From Homarus americanus (lineage: Eukaryota; Arthropoda; Malacostraca; Decapoda; Nephropidae): a DNA stretch of 64,000 nucleotides. Shown one piece after another: positions 48,174-59,108 of this stretch (position 1 is the stretch's first letter; the number at the start of each line of letters is the position of its first letter). The notes beneath the pieces were generated by a model. It did not search any database and was not told the DNA's origin. It worked only from the letters and a program-made list of their open reading frames with translations. The DNA lies in assembly GCF_018991925.1 (NCBI RefSeq), contig NW_024748870.1, positions 2,029,834 to 2,093,833 of the forward strand. Direction: 5' to 3'. A program made the translations under genes and the position numbers.

Positions 48174-48327
48174 TGAATATGATATTTTTCTTTGTGTATG
48201 AACCTCTGTCCTGCGTGGCAGTGAGAAGTGATACCACCCTCAGTGTCAAGACCTGACTGAATTACTCACAATAGGCAAACTGTACTACAAGCTTTGTCAA
48301 TAAATTTGTTAAACTAAAAAAAAAGAT
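48158..48327 (+). repeat. Older dispersed repeat, remainder of copy 2 with poly(A)-like 3' end
   Basis: CCATATATACTGTCAATGAA...CTGTCCTGCGTGGCAGTGAG continues the copy interrupted at 45510. It ends GTCAATAAATTTGTTAAACT followed by ten A residues, a polyadenylation-like box and tail, which points to an RNA-derived (retroposed) element. Part of it (TGCATGGCAGTGAACAGTGA type) also resembles the 5' edge of the LINE at 44430. Confidence 0.65.
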
Positions 48328-48439
48328 CTTATCTTTTTCACCTCTCACCTGTATGACGTCATGGCGGGGTATTTAATTAATGAGAACACTAATCAATTTC
48401 AGGTGGCATGTTTGATCATACTAAGATGTACTTTGTGCT

Positions 48440-48510
48440 TATGTAGGTTGGGTTGGCTTGGCTTGGCTTGGTTAGGTCAGGTCAGGTCAGGTCAGGGTGG
48501 TCTTATCTTC
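48440..48510. repeat. GGTTGG/GGTCA degenerate TTAGG-like tract
   Basis: GGTTGGGTTGGCTTGGCTTG and GGTCAGGTCAGGTCAGG, followed by GGTGGTCTTATCTTCACGTA, which resembles the right end of the TTAGG-core element family. Confidence 0.5.
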
Positions 48511-48634
48511 ACGTACTTCTAAATTTCCCTGGAACTTAAAACACAGAGTTACCTGGTGTGAGGTCCTGTGATAGCATGTATACTCTTTAACTATGTACAA
48601 ATGTATGTGTGTATACGTGACAGAACACCAGTAG

Positions 48635-48638
48635 GTGT

Positions 48639-48682
<44 letters not shown>

Positions 48683-48705
48683 TACCTGGAAAGAGAGAGA
48701 GAGAG
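48635..48705. repeat. (GT)n and (GA)n
   Basis: (GT)n at 48642-48679 then GAGAGAGAGA at 48691-48703. Confidence 0.93.
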
Positions 48706-49013
48706 GTGGGCGCGTGTGCAGGTAGTGGGCGATTTGAGAGAGAGCGAGTAGGGTGCCTCAGGTAGGTACGGAGGCTGGCAGCTCAGGTCACCTCACTCCC
48801 GCCGCGGCTTTCCTCCCCGACACACATACACACCGCCGCTCAACACTCCGTCAGGCAACCATCAGAGGCAGGTCACTCATCGCCCTCCTCCTCCTCTTCT
48901 CCTTCTTGATGTCTCGTCGTCGTCTCTCGTGTCTCGTTATCTCTCTCTACAATCTTAGAAGTGTCTCGATTGTCTTCTTATATCCATTAATTTCATTCGT
49001 ATATCAAACTTTG

Positions 49014-49014
49014 C

Positions 49015-49068
<54 letters not shown>
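49014..49068. repeat. (TC)n microsatellite
   Basis: About 26 TC units. The frame 48753-49388 passes through this and the next array and is not a gene. Confidence 0.97.
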
Positions 49069-49070
<2 letters not shown>

Positions 49071-49189
49071 ACATATTTCTGGTATTCGGAACCCTCCTTA
49101 TCCCTCCTCCTTAGTCCGTGTTGTCCGTGTACTTTGTTCGTGGTGAATGTAATAGTGTCGAGTTCCTTATATATAATAGTCGATGCTAT

Positions 49190-49420
49190 TTTCTGTCTAA
49201 TAATGTTTATATTTTCGTTTTTTCTGTCTAATGATGTTTATATTTTTGTTTTTTTCTGTCTACTGATGTTTATATTCCGTTTTTTCTGTCGCCTAATGTC
49301 TATAATCCGTTTTTTTCTGTCTACTGATGTTTATATTCCGTTTTTTCTGTCTACTGGTGTTAATATTTCCATTTTTTCTGTCTACTGATGTTTATATTTC
49401 CGTTTTTTCTGTCATAATAT
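49190..49420. repeat. About 29-bp TTTTTCTGTCTACTGATGTT TATATTCCG minisatellite
   Basis: About seven or eight copies with TAATGATG, GCCTAATG and TACTGGTG variants. Confidence 0.9.
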
Positions 49421-49770
49421 TATAAATATTTTTTTTTTTACGAGATTCACAAACCAGGTTTAAATGTCACGGTGAGGTCAAGGCATTACACTTATTAGTA
49501 TTATTGACTATCTAACAGCCATTACAGCCATACTCCGAATAATTACAGTCCCATTCTATTATTCTTTTGTTTCTGTAATAGATAGTTACAGGATTAATAG
49601 TGTATTGAATAGTGTATATATGTGTTTTCAGATTGTTATTATAAATATATTTTTTTTAGTGTTTTGTAAGAAAATATATTTGGTTATAAACATTATGTGA
49701 AAGTTGAAGGAAAATCAGACATGTTTAAAACTCGTTCTGTAACTCATAAGAAAGTTCAGACCAGAGAGAG
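49421..49770. other. AT-rich unique DNA, nothing recognised
   Basis: No gene. Confidence 0.5.
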
Positions 49771-49774
49771 AAAT

Positions 49775-49870
49775 GAGAGACAGACAGACATACAGTATAG
49801 ACACAGACAGACGAACAGAAAGATAAACAGACAGAAAGAAAGACAGACAGATAGGCAGACAGACAAACCA
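49775..49870. repeat. (GACA)n imperfect
   Basis: GACAGACA/ACAGAAAGA repeats. Confidence 0.88.
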
Positions 49871-50089
49871 AGCCTTGTTCCATGACTCGTAGTTAAGCCA
49901 GAGTGTGTTGTAAATTACTTAAGTATGAAAATTCATTGTCTGAAAGCATTCCTGTGAACGTAAACATCTTTGAAAAGATGAGAGGGACGAGATAGTTAAT
50001 TCCGGGTCGTGTGTTGGATGTTTATTACCTCCGGGCTGTGTGGTGGATGTGTTGTTGATACCAAGTGACGGAAGTAATAATAACAACAA

Positions 50090-50185
50090 AGAGATAGACA
50101 GAGAGGGAGAGATAGAGAGAAAATGTGATAGAAATAGTGATAGAGAGAGAGGGGGGGAATGAGATAGAGAGAGAGAATTATGGAA
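50090..50185. repeat. GAGATAGAGA-rich tract
   Basis: Imperfect GA/GATA repeat. Confidence 0.8.
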
Positions 50186-50683
50186 ATAAACAATAACTGG
50201 TTTCTTTTGTGCATTTCTTTTATTATCTGTTTCTGATTTTTTTTCCTTTTTTTCTATTTTCAATTTTTTTTAGTATTGTTTTTGTTGTTGTTGTTTTGAC
50301 CTTATTTTTGTCTAATTTTAAAAGTCAAGTTTTTTTTTTATGATAGAAGATAAAAGTTTAGTTTATAAGTTTTAAATTTTTGTAAAGTTTTTGAATTCAT
50401 AGTATTTTTTTTTTATTTGTACACTTTTAAATTTTTTACCTAAAATTTTAAAGTTCTAAAGTTCCAAATGTCTTTAAGTTTTAAATTTAAAATATAAAAT
50501 GTAAAAAGTTTATAATTTTCAAGTTTTTACAAATTTATTCACTTTATATATTTTCATTTATACATCAATAATGAAGAAATTTATCATAATACATTACTGT
50601 ATCAACAAATTTTTACAGCAACACTTCAGTATTCCTCTCTATCCCTATTACAACTATTTATTGCCAATTTTCCTCCTGTTCGT

Positions 50684-50721
<38 letters not shown>

Positions 50722-51330
50722 AACGTTCTCTCAGTATGAATGCATTTAGATTAGATTAGATGTTTATTTTTATTTTTTTAATGAATTCTCTTGGATGTAA
50801 GCTTTTGTTATTGCTATTATTATTATTAGTATCAGCATCATTTTTTTCTATTATTTTTACTATTTTCTATTTTATTATTTTATTTTTTTATCATTACTAA
50901 TAAAATTTGTCTTTTATATAATTATCATCATCATTATCATTATTACCTCTACGTTCTTTACTTGTTTCATTATTTTTCACTTATTCTTTACAATTCTCAT
51001 TCTTTCCTGATTTGAGAGATTGTGTTTTTTTTTCCTCTTCGTAAATGAGGGATAATTTTTACAAGTGAATTTTAACTCACTTTTTTTCACCTTGTTATTA
51101 TCATATATTTTCTTACCTCATATGTTTATCACTTACTTCCTGTCATAGTGTTTATAATTGCTATTTCTTTTGCATCTTTCTGTTTTGTGGTTGTGAATAT
51201 TGTGTCATATATATTGTGCAGTGTCATATTGTGTCATGTATTATGTAGTGTCATATGTTGGTATGTGTCATGTGGGGGTGTTTTACGGTGCTTGTTGGAG
51301 AACGTAATGGAGATATTATTATGATTTCTC
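50186..51330. other. Very AT-rich non-coding stretch
   Basis: Runs of T and A (50200-50560, 50760-51200), a (GA)n at 50685-50711, and tandem TGTCATATTGTGTCAT near 51200-51260. No coding frame. Confidence 0.65.
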
Positions 51331-51420
51331 TCTCTCTCACTCCTAATTTTCCTCACTCTCTCTCCCTCTCTCTCTCTCTCTCTCTCCCTCTCACTCACCC
51401 TCTCCCTTTCCCTCTGGTAT
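51331..51420. repeat. (TC)n imperfect
   Basis: CTCTCTCTCC blocks with ACTC interruptions. Confidence 0.88.
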
Positions 51421-51527
51421 TTTAAGATTTTGGCTAAAGTATTAACCACTCTCGCACGATGGGTCCTATGCTCAGTAAAACCATCTGGACTTAACTCAAT
51501 AAAATAAAAAATAAAACAAATCACATC

Positions 51528-51551
51528 TCGTAGTCAAGGGATTCAATCATT
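51528..51551. repeat. Solo copy of the TCGTAGTCAAGGGATTCAAT motif
   Basis: Nearly the same as the hairpin arm at 7307, a member of the dispersed motif family. Confidence 0.6.
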
Positions 51552-51651
51552 TTTAGAGAAATTATTAACGAAGGGTTTTTTTATATGTAACTAGAGTGGA
51601 CTTTAAAGAATTGTTCTGTTGCTCTCAATATAATGTATTTATGTTGATTCC

Positions 51652-51675
51652 TTTTTCTCTCTCTCTCTCTTGCAG
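51652..51675 (+). promoter_or_regulatory. Candidate 3' splice site (acceptor) for the insulin-like exon
   Basis: A pure pyrimidine tract (TTTTTCTCTCTCTCTCTCTC) ends in TTGCAG followed by G, a textbook acceptor. It would place a leading non-coding exon upstream. An alternative acceptor is the CTCCATCCTCCTTCAG ending at 51964. Confidence 0.55.
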
Positions 51676-52020
51676 GATAGTGGAGATAGTTAGATACGAA
51701 CCATCACCAAGATCATCAAAACAAGAGGAAAAAAAAACATCTGATACCTCAAACTTAAACACCTTATTAACCTTTAACTTAAACTCTATCAAAAAAACTA
51801 ATTCCTTTCCAACTATCCTCAATACTGTACTAAAACCCACCAACATATCTAGTCTTCAGGCAAGAACTTAACCTATCCCTCTACCCTTCACCACCACCAC
51901 CACCACTAGAGGGTCATTTACCCCATTAAAAGGTTCCTCCTCCTCCTCCTCCATCCTCCTTCAGCGCCACCAGCAACAGTAACAAGAGGAATAAGCATCG
52001 TCGTCAGTAGTAGCAGGAGA
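51676..52020 (+). other. Putative 5' UTR of the insulin-like exon
   Basis: About 345 nt between the candidate acceptor and the start codon contain no ATG in any frame, which is unusual for random DNA of this composition and fits an untranslated leader. Contains (CAC)n and (CTC)n runs at 51889-51908 and 51936-51953. Confidence 0.4.
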
Positions 52021-52219
52021 ATGAGGGCGACAGGAGCACTGGTGTTGGTGATGGTATTCTTGGCAGCGATGGTCGAGACTCATCCTCCACGAGCCAAGCG
52101 AGGCATCAAACTCTGCTCTGCCAGGGACGTTAAGTTCATGGCCACTTATGTGTGCAATCTTCACCGCCGTTCAGTACGATCTGTGGACCAACACTCCGAC
52201 GACAACTACGAGACTACAG
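52021..52219 (+). CDS. Exon encoding signal peptide and insulin/relaxin-superfamily-like B chain
   Basis: Putative secreted peptide hormone precursor, first coding exon only. Seen: start ATG with A at -3 (GAGAATGA); residues 1-20 form a signal peptide (core ALVLVMVFLAAMV); RAKR at 24-27 is a furin-type cleavage site; then GIKLCSARDVKFMATYVCNL with Cys32 and Cys45; then RRSVR (49-53), another basic site; then an acidic, polar stretch like a C-peptide. The exon ends CAG|GTAGGT (donor at 52220) after 66 codons plus one base, so the intron is phase 1. Known: insulin-family precursors are signal-B-C-A, and their C-peptide intron is phase 1. The B-chain Cys spacing here is 12 residues rather than the usual 11, so a divergent member (relaxin-like or gonadulin-like) or an unrelated cysteine-paired peptide is possible. 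The second exon with the A chain (Cys-Cys-x3-Cys pattern) was not found in the remaining 11.8 kb, so the intron may be long or the gene broken. Confidence 0.5.
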
Positions 52220-52225
52220 GTAGGT

Positions 52226-52365
52226 GATTAAGTGAGAGAGAGGGGGGTAGGTGATCAGGTGAGAGAGGAGAGAGAGTGTGAGAGAGATTTAAAGGGTTCA
52301 GCTATTCAAGAATTTAGGTATGTAGGTAATCAACAGAGAGAGAGAGAGAGAGAGGGAGGGGGAAT
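52226..52365. repeat. GAGAG-rich tract inside the putative intron
   Basis: GTGAGAGAGAG blocks; a direct repeat GTAGGTGATYA(A/G)GTGAGAGAG occurs at the donor and again at about 52246. Confidence 0.75.
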
Positions 52366-52714
52366 AGCTGTAATCCGAGAGAAATTGAAAGATAATCGAT
52401 AATCAACAATTAGAATTAAAATTTGGAAACTCTTAAACGGTAAAAATATATGAAAAAAAGTGTAAAAGTTAATTAAATGAAAATAATAATAACTTACCTG
52501 TACAACGACACCTTTGAACCCGCTCAGGTAAACAGAGAAATAAAGGCGAACTAGAATGAAAACTAAAGGAAAGAAATAAAACAAAAGAAAGAAAGAAAGA
52601 AAGAAGGATGTAATTACTGTCGTGTGGGTGATTATCGTGGTGATTCTTCTTACTGTGTGGAGTCTGTAGTGAGTTGTTGTAGGAAGCTTTTGAGGAGAAA
52701 AAGAGGAATAAAGC
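52366..52714. other. Unique DNA (putative intron), nothing recognised
   Basis: (GAAA)n at 52583-52603. The minus frame 52330-52716 is Phe/Ser/Leu-rich without a domain. Confidence 0.5.
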
Positions 52715-52930
52715 AAAGACGGTGAGGGGCGAAGGGTGAGGAGTGAAGAGTGAGGGGTGAGGAGTGAGGGGTGAGGAGTGAGGGGTGAGGAGTGAGAGGT
52801 GAGAAGTGAGGGGTGAGGAGTGAGAGGTGAGAAGTGAGGGGTGAGAAGTGAGGGGTGAGAAGTTAGAGATGAGAGGTGAGAAGTGAGAATGAAGGGTTAG
52901 AAATGAGAAGTGAGAGGTGAGAAAGAGAGA
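52715..52930. repeat. GTGAGGGGTGAGGA minisatellite
   Basis: 14-bp purine/T units with AGTGAGAGGTGAGA variants, about 14 copies. Confidence 0.9.
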
Positions 52931-53027
52931 TTAAAATAATAACTAGACAGCGTCAGCCAACAAGACATGACTCGTGTCTTCATTTCTCCGACAACAACAA
53001 AACGAAATGTCTAAATATATTTCCAAT

Positions 53028-53284
53028 TACAGTAAAAACCTCCATTAAACGGACTTTCATCTCTATATAGTCCGTTAGATGGAGGTTTCACATCTAACGG
53101 ACTCTCGATATAATGGACTTTCATCTCTATATAGTCCGTTAGATGGAGGTTTCACATCTAACGGACCCTCGATATAACGGACTTTGATCTCTATATAGTC
53201 CGTTAGATGGAGATTTCACATCTAACGGACCCTCGATATAACGGACTTTCATCTCTATATAGTCCGTTAGATGGAGGTTTTAAT
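53028..53284. mobile_element. Pogo-like MITE amplified into a 64-bp tandem repeat
   Basis: Starts TA-CAGTAAAAACCTCCATTAAA (53030), a pogo-type CAGT terminus next to TA. The segment TTCATCTCTATATAGTCCGT TAGATGGAGG is repeated with a period of 64 bp (GGAG at 53081, 53145, 53209, 53273). Each unit ends in the inverse of the terminal sequence, so units can fold back. The same unit on the opposite strand is found at 30861-31050. Non-coding. Confidence 0.72.
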
Positions 53285-53584
53285 GTTTTCGTATAAGCTA
53301 ACAAAATGTCTCTTTGTTTACCATATGTTCGTGTGACAATAAACCAGAATATAAAACTATGAAATTGGATCCCATAGACTACCCCCCCCCTCCCCCCGGC
53401 CAACCATAGGTACCCCTTCACACCTGGTTTGACTGGGGGGGGGGGTCCATTTATTGTTCAAACTTCCGCCCGTCCGTGTGACTGTTAGTGTGTCAACAAC
53501 ATCACAACACTATATTACCAACCGTATATATTGTGTTTATTTGTTCCTCCAGTGTAAACCGGCATTGAACCCTGATTAAGTTCA

Positions 53585-53785
53585 TCACTGGTGGGGCGGC
53601 GGTGAGGGTGGGGGTGCAAGAGTGGGGTTGGAGGGGAGGGGGGGAGGAAGAGGCGTGGGTTGATTGGGAACAAGAGGCGGGTTGAGGGCAAGAGGCGTGT
53701 ATTGATGGGGAGGGGCAAGAGGCGTGTATTGATGGGGCGGGGCAAGAGGCGTGGGTTGATGGGGGCAAGCGGCGTGGGTTAGGGG
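53585..53785. repeat. G-rich minisatellite GGGGCAAGAGGCGTGTATTG AT
   Basis: About five copies of a 22-30 bp unit at 53650-53785, preceded by a GGTGGGGG-rich run. Minus frames 53502-53768 are repeat translations. Two mononucleotide runs (C at 53384-53397, G at 53437-53447) lie just upstream. Confidence 0.88.
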
Positions 53786-53919
53786 TTTAAAAATCGTCTT
53801 GGTTTAACTTGAGTGAAATAAGTCATTACAATACCTAAAATGTGTTTAGTTTAACGTAAAGTGTAATGAATAACTTTTTTCTCTATGATAATCTGAGTTG
53901 ATGTTTAGAGTCGCCGCCA

Positions 53920-54150
53920 CTGTTGGGAGATGAGTGGGAAGTGGGAGATGACGTGTATGTGTCATTTCTGAGTGTAGGAGATGAGTGGGAAGTGGGAGAT
54001 GACGTGTATGTGTCATTTCTGAGTGTAGGAGATGAGTGGGAAGTGGGAGATGACGTGTATGTGTCATTTCTGAGTGTAGGAGATGAGTGGGAATGGGGAG
54101 ATGACGTGTATGTGTCATTTCTGAGTGTAGGAGATGAGTGGGAAATCAGA
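53920..54150. repeat. 51-bp minisatellite, about 4.5 copies
   Basis: The unit is GTAGGAGATGAGTGGGAAGT GGGAGATGACGTGTATGTGT CATTTCTGAGT. Period checked by GTCATTTCT at 53961 and 54012. Being 51 bp, it yields a 17-residue repeat frame on both strands. Confidence 0.95.
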
Positions 54151-54220
54151 AATAACATCTGTATGTCACTCACTCTCTCATTCAGGGTGATGGCGGTAAC
54201 AAACCATAGTAAATACCTGA

Positions 54221-54229
54221 AACTATTAC

Positions 54230-54288
<59 letters not shown>
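54221..54288. repeat. (ATT)n microsatellite
   Basis: About 22 ATT units. Confidence 0.97.
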
Positions 54289-55070
54289 GCTCTGTTCCTC
54301 ACAAAAAAAATCCCAATGACAGAATAAAATGAAATATTCAACTTCACAAACAAAAATATATTTCGAGAATCATTTCACAGTATTGACGACTTTAAATATA
54401 TTTCCTAATGAAGAATAAATTCTAATTATACTCTCCTGTAGTATTTCTGTAGACTATTGATCGTATATGTACCGTTTCCTTAAGTAACTTATTGTTATCG
54501 TAATAAATTGATTAGAAATATCCCTGGATTTACCTGGTAGTGATTCTTTATATATGACGTATCCCTGATGAGTGGTAGGTAATTAAGGTGAGGTAATGAA
54601 ACAGGTGTATATATTTCTATACTTACCTGTATATAAGACAACCTCAAAGAAAACGGGGAAAGTTAGAAGAGGGAGGACGGAGCAAAATTCACTTTTATAT
54701 ATAATTTAGGAGGATGATGGAAGAACTTACCTATTTACCTGATACTAATGGACACTAATTAATAAACAATAACTTATAAATTATAATCAACCAAACATAA
54801 TTATGCAAACCATCTATAATCCTTATATGTTATACTTTTACCAAATAACTTTCATTGTTATTTTGTATTTCCAAAAAAGAAAATTGGCCAATATTCGTAT
54901 GGCAATTACTGCGGATTGTCCTTTATTGCAATAATTTCACGTCTGGTCAGGGGCCGGAGGTAATTTATAGGGTCAGGGTATTAGGGGAAACCTGTGTTAG
55001 GGGCATGGTGTTTTATTTTGCACTTGTATTAGTAGGTGTTTTAATGGTAAATTATACAATGGGTTGGATG

Positions 55071-55102
<32 letters not shown>

Positions 55103-56548
55103 AAAAGCAATGACATTACTTATTCACTAACTTACTAATTAAAAGGAAGTGAAATCATATATGAATGCTTTTGTTTCTTTCATTATTTAAACGGGAAATA
55201 CCAAAACAGTTCATTCTCATCCCTGGCTCACCTGTACACACCTATCCACACCTGTCCATAATTAGAACAAGAATCTAAATTAATAAATAACTCGATTAAC
55301 GCAAAAAGATGATAATTTTTTAGGTATAATTTGTGAAGGTGAAATGATGGAAATTATAGCAATAAAACGATAGAGTATAATGAACTGATTATAGGGTAAT
55401 GTCGTCAGTTCCGCCTCATACTCCCTCTATCAATCAAACGAAGAACTACGTAGAAAAATAAGAATAATATGAGAGACTTTAGTGAAGGTAATTAATCACC
55501 AGATGCTGAAGAGAAAGAGGAGGAGGAGGAGAGAAAATATATAATTTTAATTGTCTGAAAAATATGAACAGAGAGAAATCGTAATAATGAAAAGGAGGAA
55601 GATAATATACACAGATAAAGACCAAAAAATAGAAATAAAACAAGAAGAATAAAATAGATGAAAAGATGGGGAAGAAAAGGCTTACAGAGTTGTAGAGGCA
55701 TTTGGCATGACTGATGAATGAAGCTGTCAAGGAATATGTTCCCTGAAAATATATAGAGTTTTTCAGAGCGAATAATAAATTCTTTGAATAATAAGTTGAG
55801 CGTCTCTCTCTTATACCGCTCTCTTTATCAGGTTTGTTTACATTCATTATATTTACGTAGAATAATCACCACCATTATTGTGATCAGAAACACCACCAGA
55901 TCCTCATTTATTTATTGTGTGAGTCGTAAGATATTGATATGCAGAGGTGTGACGTCTGATTTACACGATTTTATTGTAAATGTTGGGAGTTATTTACACA
56001 CATTGAGAATATATGAAATTTCGTGGGTAAGTATTGTAAATCACTAAAGCTCATGAGAAGTTATTTTTTTTTACGTAAATGTCATAGTAATCAAGTAAAC
56101 ATTATCTTTACGAATAATATCAATTAATTTATCACATTAATTGAAAAAATATCGTGTTGTAAATCGGTTTCATTTGTCTTTCGAAAATATCCAAATCTAT
56201 TTCATATCTTATAGACCCTGAGCGAAGTATTTAGACACACTTATAAATAACTAAATACTGAAAGATATTCTACTAAATAATTAAATCCGTTTCCCATAAT
56301 GACTAAATTGCTGAAATATAATTGTTTTTGTTTGATTTTGTGTCTGCTCCATTAAAAGTACTCAACAAAACGCTTCACTAAACCCTAATTATTTGTTGTT
56401 GTTAATTTACGGCCTAACAAGTGAAATATGTGGATTAATGACAATAACAGTTATTTGTTATTTGTTCAGGAATTGAGTTGGGTGAACGTAGTTGTGTGTT
56501 CTGAGGATTTAAATGGATTATTTTAATTAACATTCATCCTCTTAACGC

Positions 56549-56550
<2 letters not shown>
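54289..56550. other. AT-rich unique DNA, no gene recognised
   Basis: A short (GT)n at 55071-55098 and a GA-rich patch at 55500-55690. I searched the plus strand for an insulin A-chain pattern (TGYTGY followed by spaced Cys codons) and saw none. Confidence 0.5.

Positions 56551-56608
<58 letters not shown>
56551..56608. repeat. (GT)n microsatellite
   Basis: About 28 GT units, followed by (GTAT)n near 56653-56680. Confidence 0.97.
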
Positions 56609-56811
56609 AACCGTAAGTTCATGTTCATTCTTCATATACAAAGACAGTGCAGATGTATGTATGTATATGTATGTCTATGTACGTATCTAGTGCAGGTATT
56701 CAAACAGTGTACATAGTCAATGAAAGTATATAATAATAGCAGAAATGAATAAACCAATTGTTATCATAGATTCCAATATATTAGTTTTGTTATCGCTAAA
56801 CAGACGAAATA

Positions 56812-56885
56812 TACACCTGGACACATATTAGGCTGGACACATATTAGGCTGGACACATATTAGACTGGACACATATTAGCTTCAC
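56812..56885. repeat. 18-bp repeat GGACACATATTAGGCT GG-type
   Basis: Four copies of CTGGACACATATTAGG. Confidence 0.92.
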
Positions 56886-57575
56886 AGTTCACCATAAAGA
56901 CCTTAGTTGCTGTAACGTAGTAAATAACATTATATAAAGTCAACGATGCCGTAATAGGTATATAAACATTACTTTACATTTATTAAAAAACAAACATATT
57001 TTTTATCAGCAGTGAACGGGTAGAGTTTAGAGCGAGGGATCTTTTATGTAACTCTGAATGGCAGGGATGACAGCAGCCGCGGTGAGGAAAGGAGTTTCGT
57101 GTTTACTTTTACATTATTGTGACTCTCTCTCTCTCTCTCTCTCTCTTCGTAAAGATAAATTTCAACAGACATAACCTAAGCGTAGAGACCCCCAGGAACA
57201 CACACACACACACAGTCATTTTAATAGTTACCCTTCAAAAAAATATCTGAGTCTTAGTTTTCTTTGAAGATTTTATTTTTTTTTTACTTAAATGAATCAC
57301 CTGTGTTTTGACCCATTACAAATCCATTTCATAAATAAAATATAAACTAAATTTGTTCCCTCACTCAATAATTAACAATATTACTGTATGAAGTAGATTA
57401 GGTTAGGTTAGGAACGGGAAGGGAAGGGAAGGTAATTTCATCGAGAATAACAAAGTCATCAGATGTTTCTAGGTCCACTTATAATATTTTCCGCGTTTTT
57501 AAACATCTAAGGGAGTATATGTCAATAGGGGGAGGGATGTTTTTTATGGTTAGTTTGACTGAGTTTGAGTAAATT
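56886..57575. other. AT-rich unique DNA
   Basis: (TC)n at 57122-57146, TTAGG pair at 57397-57412. No gene. Confidence 0.5.
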
Positions 57576-57577
57576 TT

Positions 57578-57612
57578 CTTATTATTATTATTATTTTCAA
57601 TCTGGCCTTGGT

Positions 57613-57671
<59 letters not shown>

Positions 57672-57676
57672 GTTGC

Positions 57677-57728
<52 letters not shown>

Positions 57729-57748
57729 GTTGCTGTTATTATTGTTGC

Positions 57749-57788
<40 letters not shown>

Positions 57789-57837
57789 TTTGTTTTTATT
57801 TTTATTATTATTATTGTTGTTGTTGTTGTTGTTGTAA
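57578..57837. repeat. Long (ATT)n with GTTGCTG interruptions
   Basis: About 250 bp of ATT with TTGTTGCTGTT islands and a (GTT)n end. The 90-codon poly-Leu, poly-Tyr and poly-Asn frames here are translated repeats. Confidence 0.97.
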
Positions 57838-58643
57838 GACGTCAATAAGAGATTAGAATAAATAATTACAATAGATTCAGTTGCCGAAGGCGTAGAGAAA
57901 AATAGGAAGAAATTCTCATCTTTAATAGAAAATGAAAGAAAAAAATGAATAACGCCTAAAAAAAACTCACTATTATTTTGTTGAGTTCATGTACTGTAAT
58001 AATAAGGAGAAAGTTATCAGGGGTAGTGAGAAAATCATATCACGGGGACATGGAGGGGAAAACGGAGAAATTTACAATCTTGTTTATAATAGCGGCGAAA
58101 AGAAATGCGTATATAGAGTTTTATTACTTATTTTGAATCTTTTTATAGGAATATTCTTTAAAGATGATGTGAAGATTCTATAAACGATTCTATCTATTTT
58201 CATTATTAGACTCACCTGGGGGATATTTACCTGCCGTAACTAACGATGCAACCTACTTATAAAATGATGGAGGATTTTTCCCCTAGTCATGAAAGTTGAA
58301 GGGAAGAGAAAAAAGTTGTTTTGGGTAACTTGGCGATTGGTGGTAACTCTTGACTCTTATCCTAGGAAAACAAAATAATAATTTAACCGACCAAAAGATT
58401 TAATATAAAGGTTAAAGGAACATTATATTACATTTTAAATCTTTACATCTAACATTTACCAGTTTTTATGAGTGGTAGAGTGAGGTAAGCAAAAAAAAAA
58501 GACATGGTGTAGGTTAAATTTTGAAAGATTTGATAATAATTCTTTTCATCTAGTTTATTCCCATCTTGTTTTCATTCTTCCTTTATTTCATTTCTTTCTT
58601 TTCTATCGCTTTATTCTTGTTTTTTTTACCGTCAGTCTCAGGG

Positions 58644-58645
<2 letters not shown>
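57838..58645. other. AT-rich unique DNA, nothing recognised
   Basis: No gene. Confidence 0.5.
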
Positions 58646-58686
<41 letters not shown>

Positions 58687-58784
58687 AGGAAAAATTAAGG
58701 GGAGGAAGAGGTAGGCTGGTGGGGGAAGGGTGAGGGTAGAGGGGTCAGGGTGGAGGGTGAAGGATGAGGGTGGAGGGTGAGGGC
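58646..58784. repeat. (GA)n followed by GGTGGAGGGTGAGGG repeat
   Basis: (GA)n at 58646-58682 and G-rich imperfect repeats up to the transposon edge. Confidence 0.88.
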
Positions 58785-58785
58785 T

Positions 58786-58935
58786 AGGGTGACAATAGTG
58801 CATAGGGGTGAATTTCTAAAATTGATTAAATGGAATGGCCATTGGTCCAATACTGCGTACCCATGAAAAAAGAACACAGGCGAAATCCTGGGTCATTTGG
58901 ACAATATTTAGAGGTAGCTCAAGTCAATTGAAGTT
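58786..58935 (+). repeat. Left terminal inverted repeat of the DNA transposon
   Basis: Pairs with 60927-61062. The block from TCCAATACTGCGTACCCATG to TTGGACAATATTTAGAGGT (70 bp, about 58846-58915) is identical in both ends. The outer 50 bp are more divergent apart from the terminal 12 bp. Confidence 0.92.
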
Positions 58936-59108
58936 TTATCCTTATAGGCAAAAAATACGAATATTCATAATATGCCGGTTTATTTTAAAATTTACATATT
59001 GAGCAAGTTTATGTGTACACTGTACATATAAATGATTAATTCCTTTTTAAAATGAAACTGCAGTGAACACGCTTACATCAATGGGTGGGAGAGGTGTGGA
59101 CAACCCAT

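Noticed and set aside
57565..57837. 90-codon poly-Leu frame resembling a membrane segment
   Set aside because: Translated (ATT)n microsatellite.
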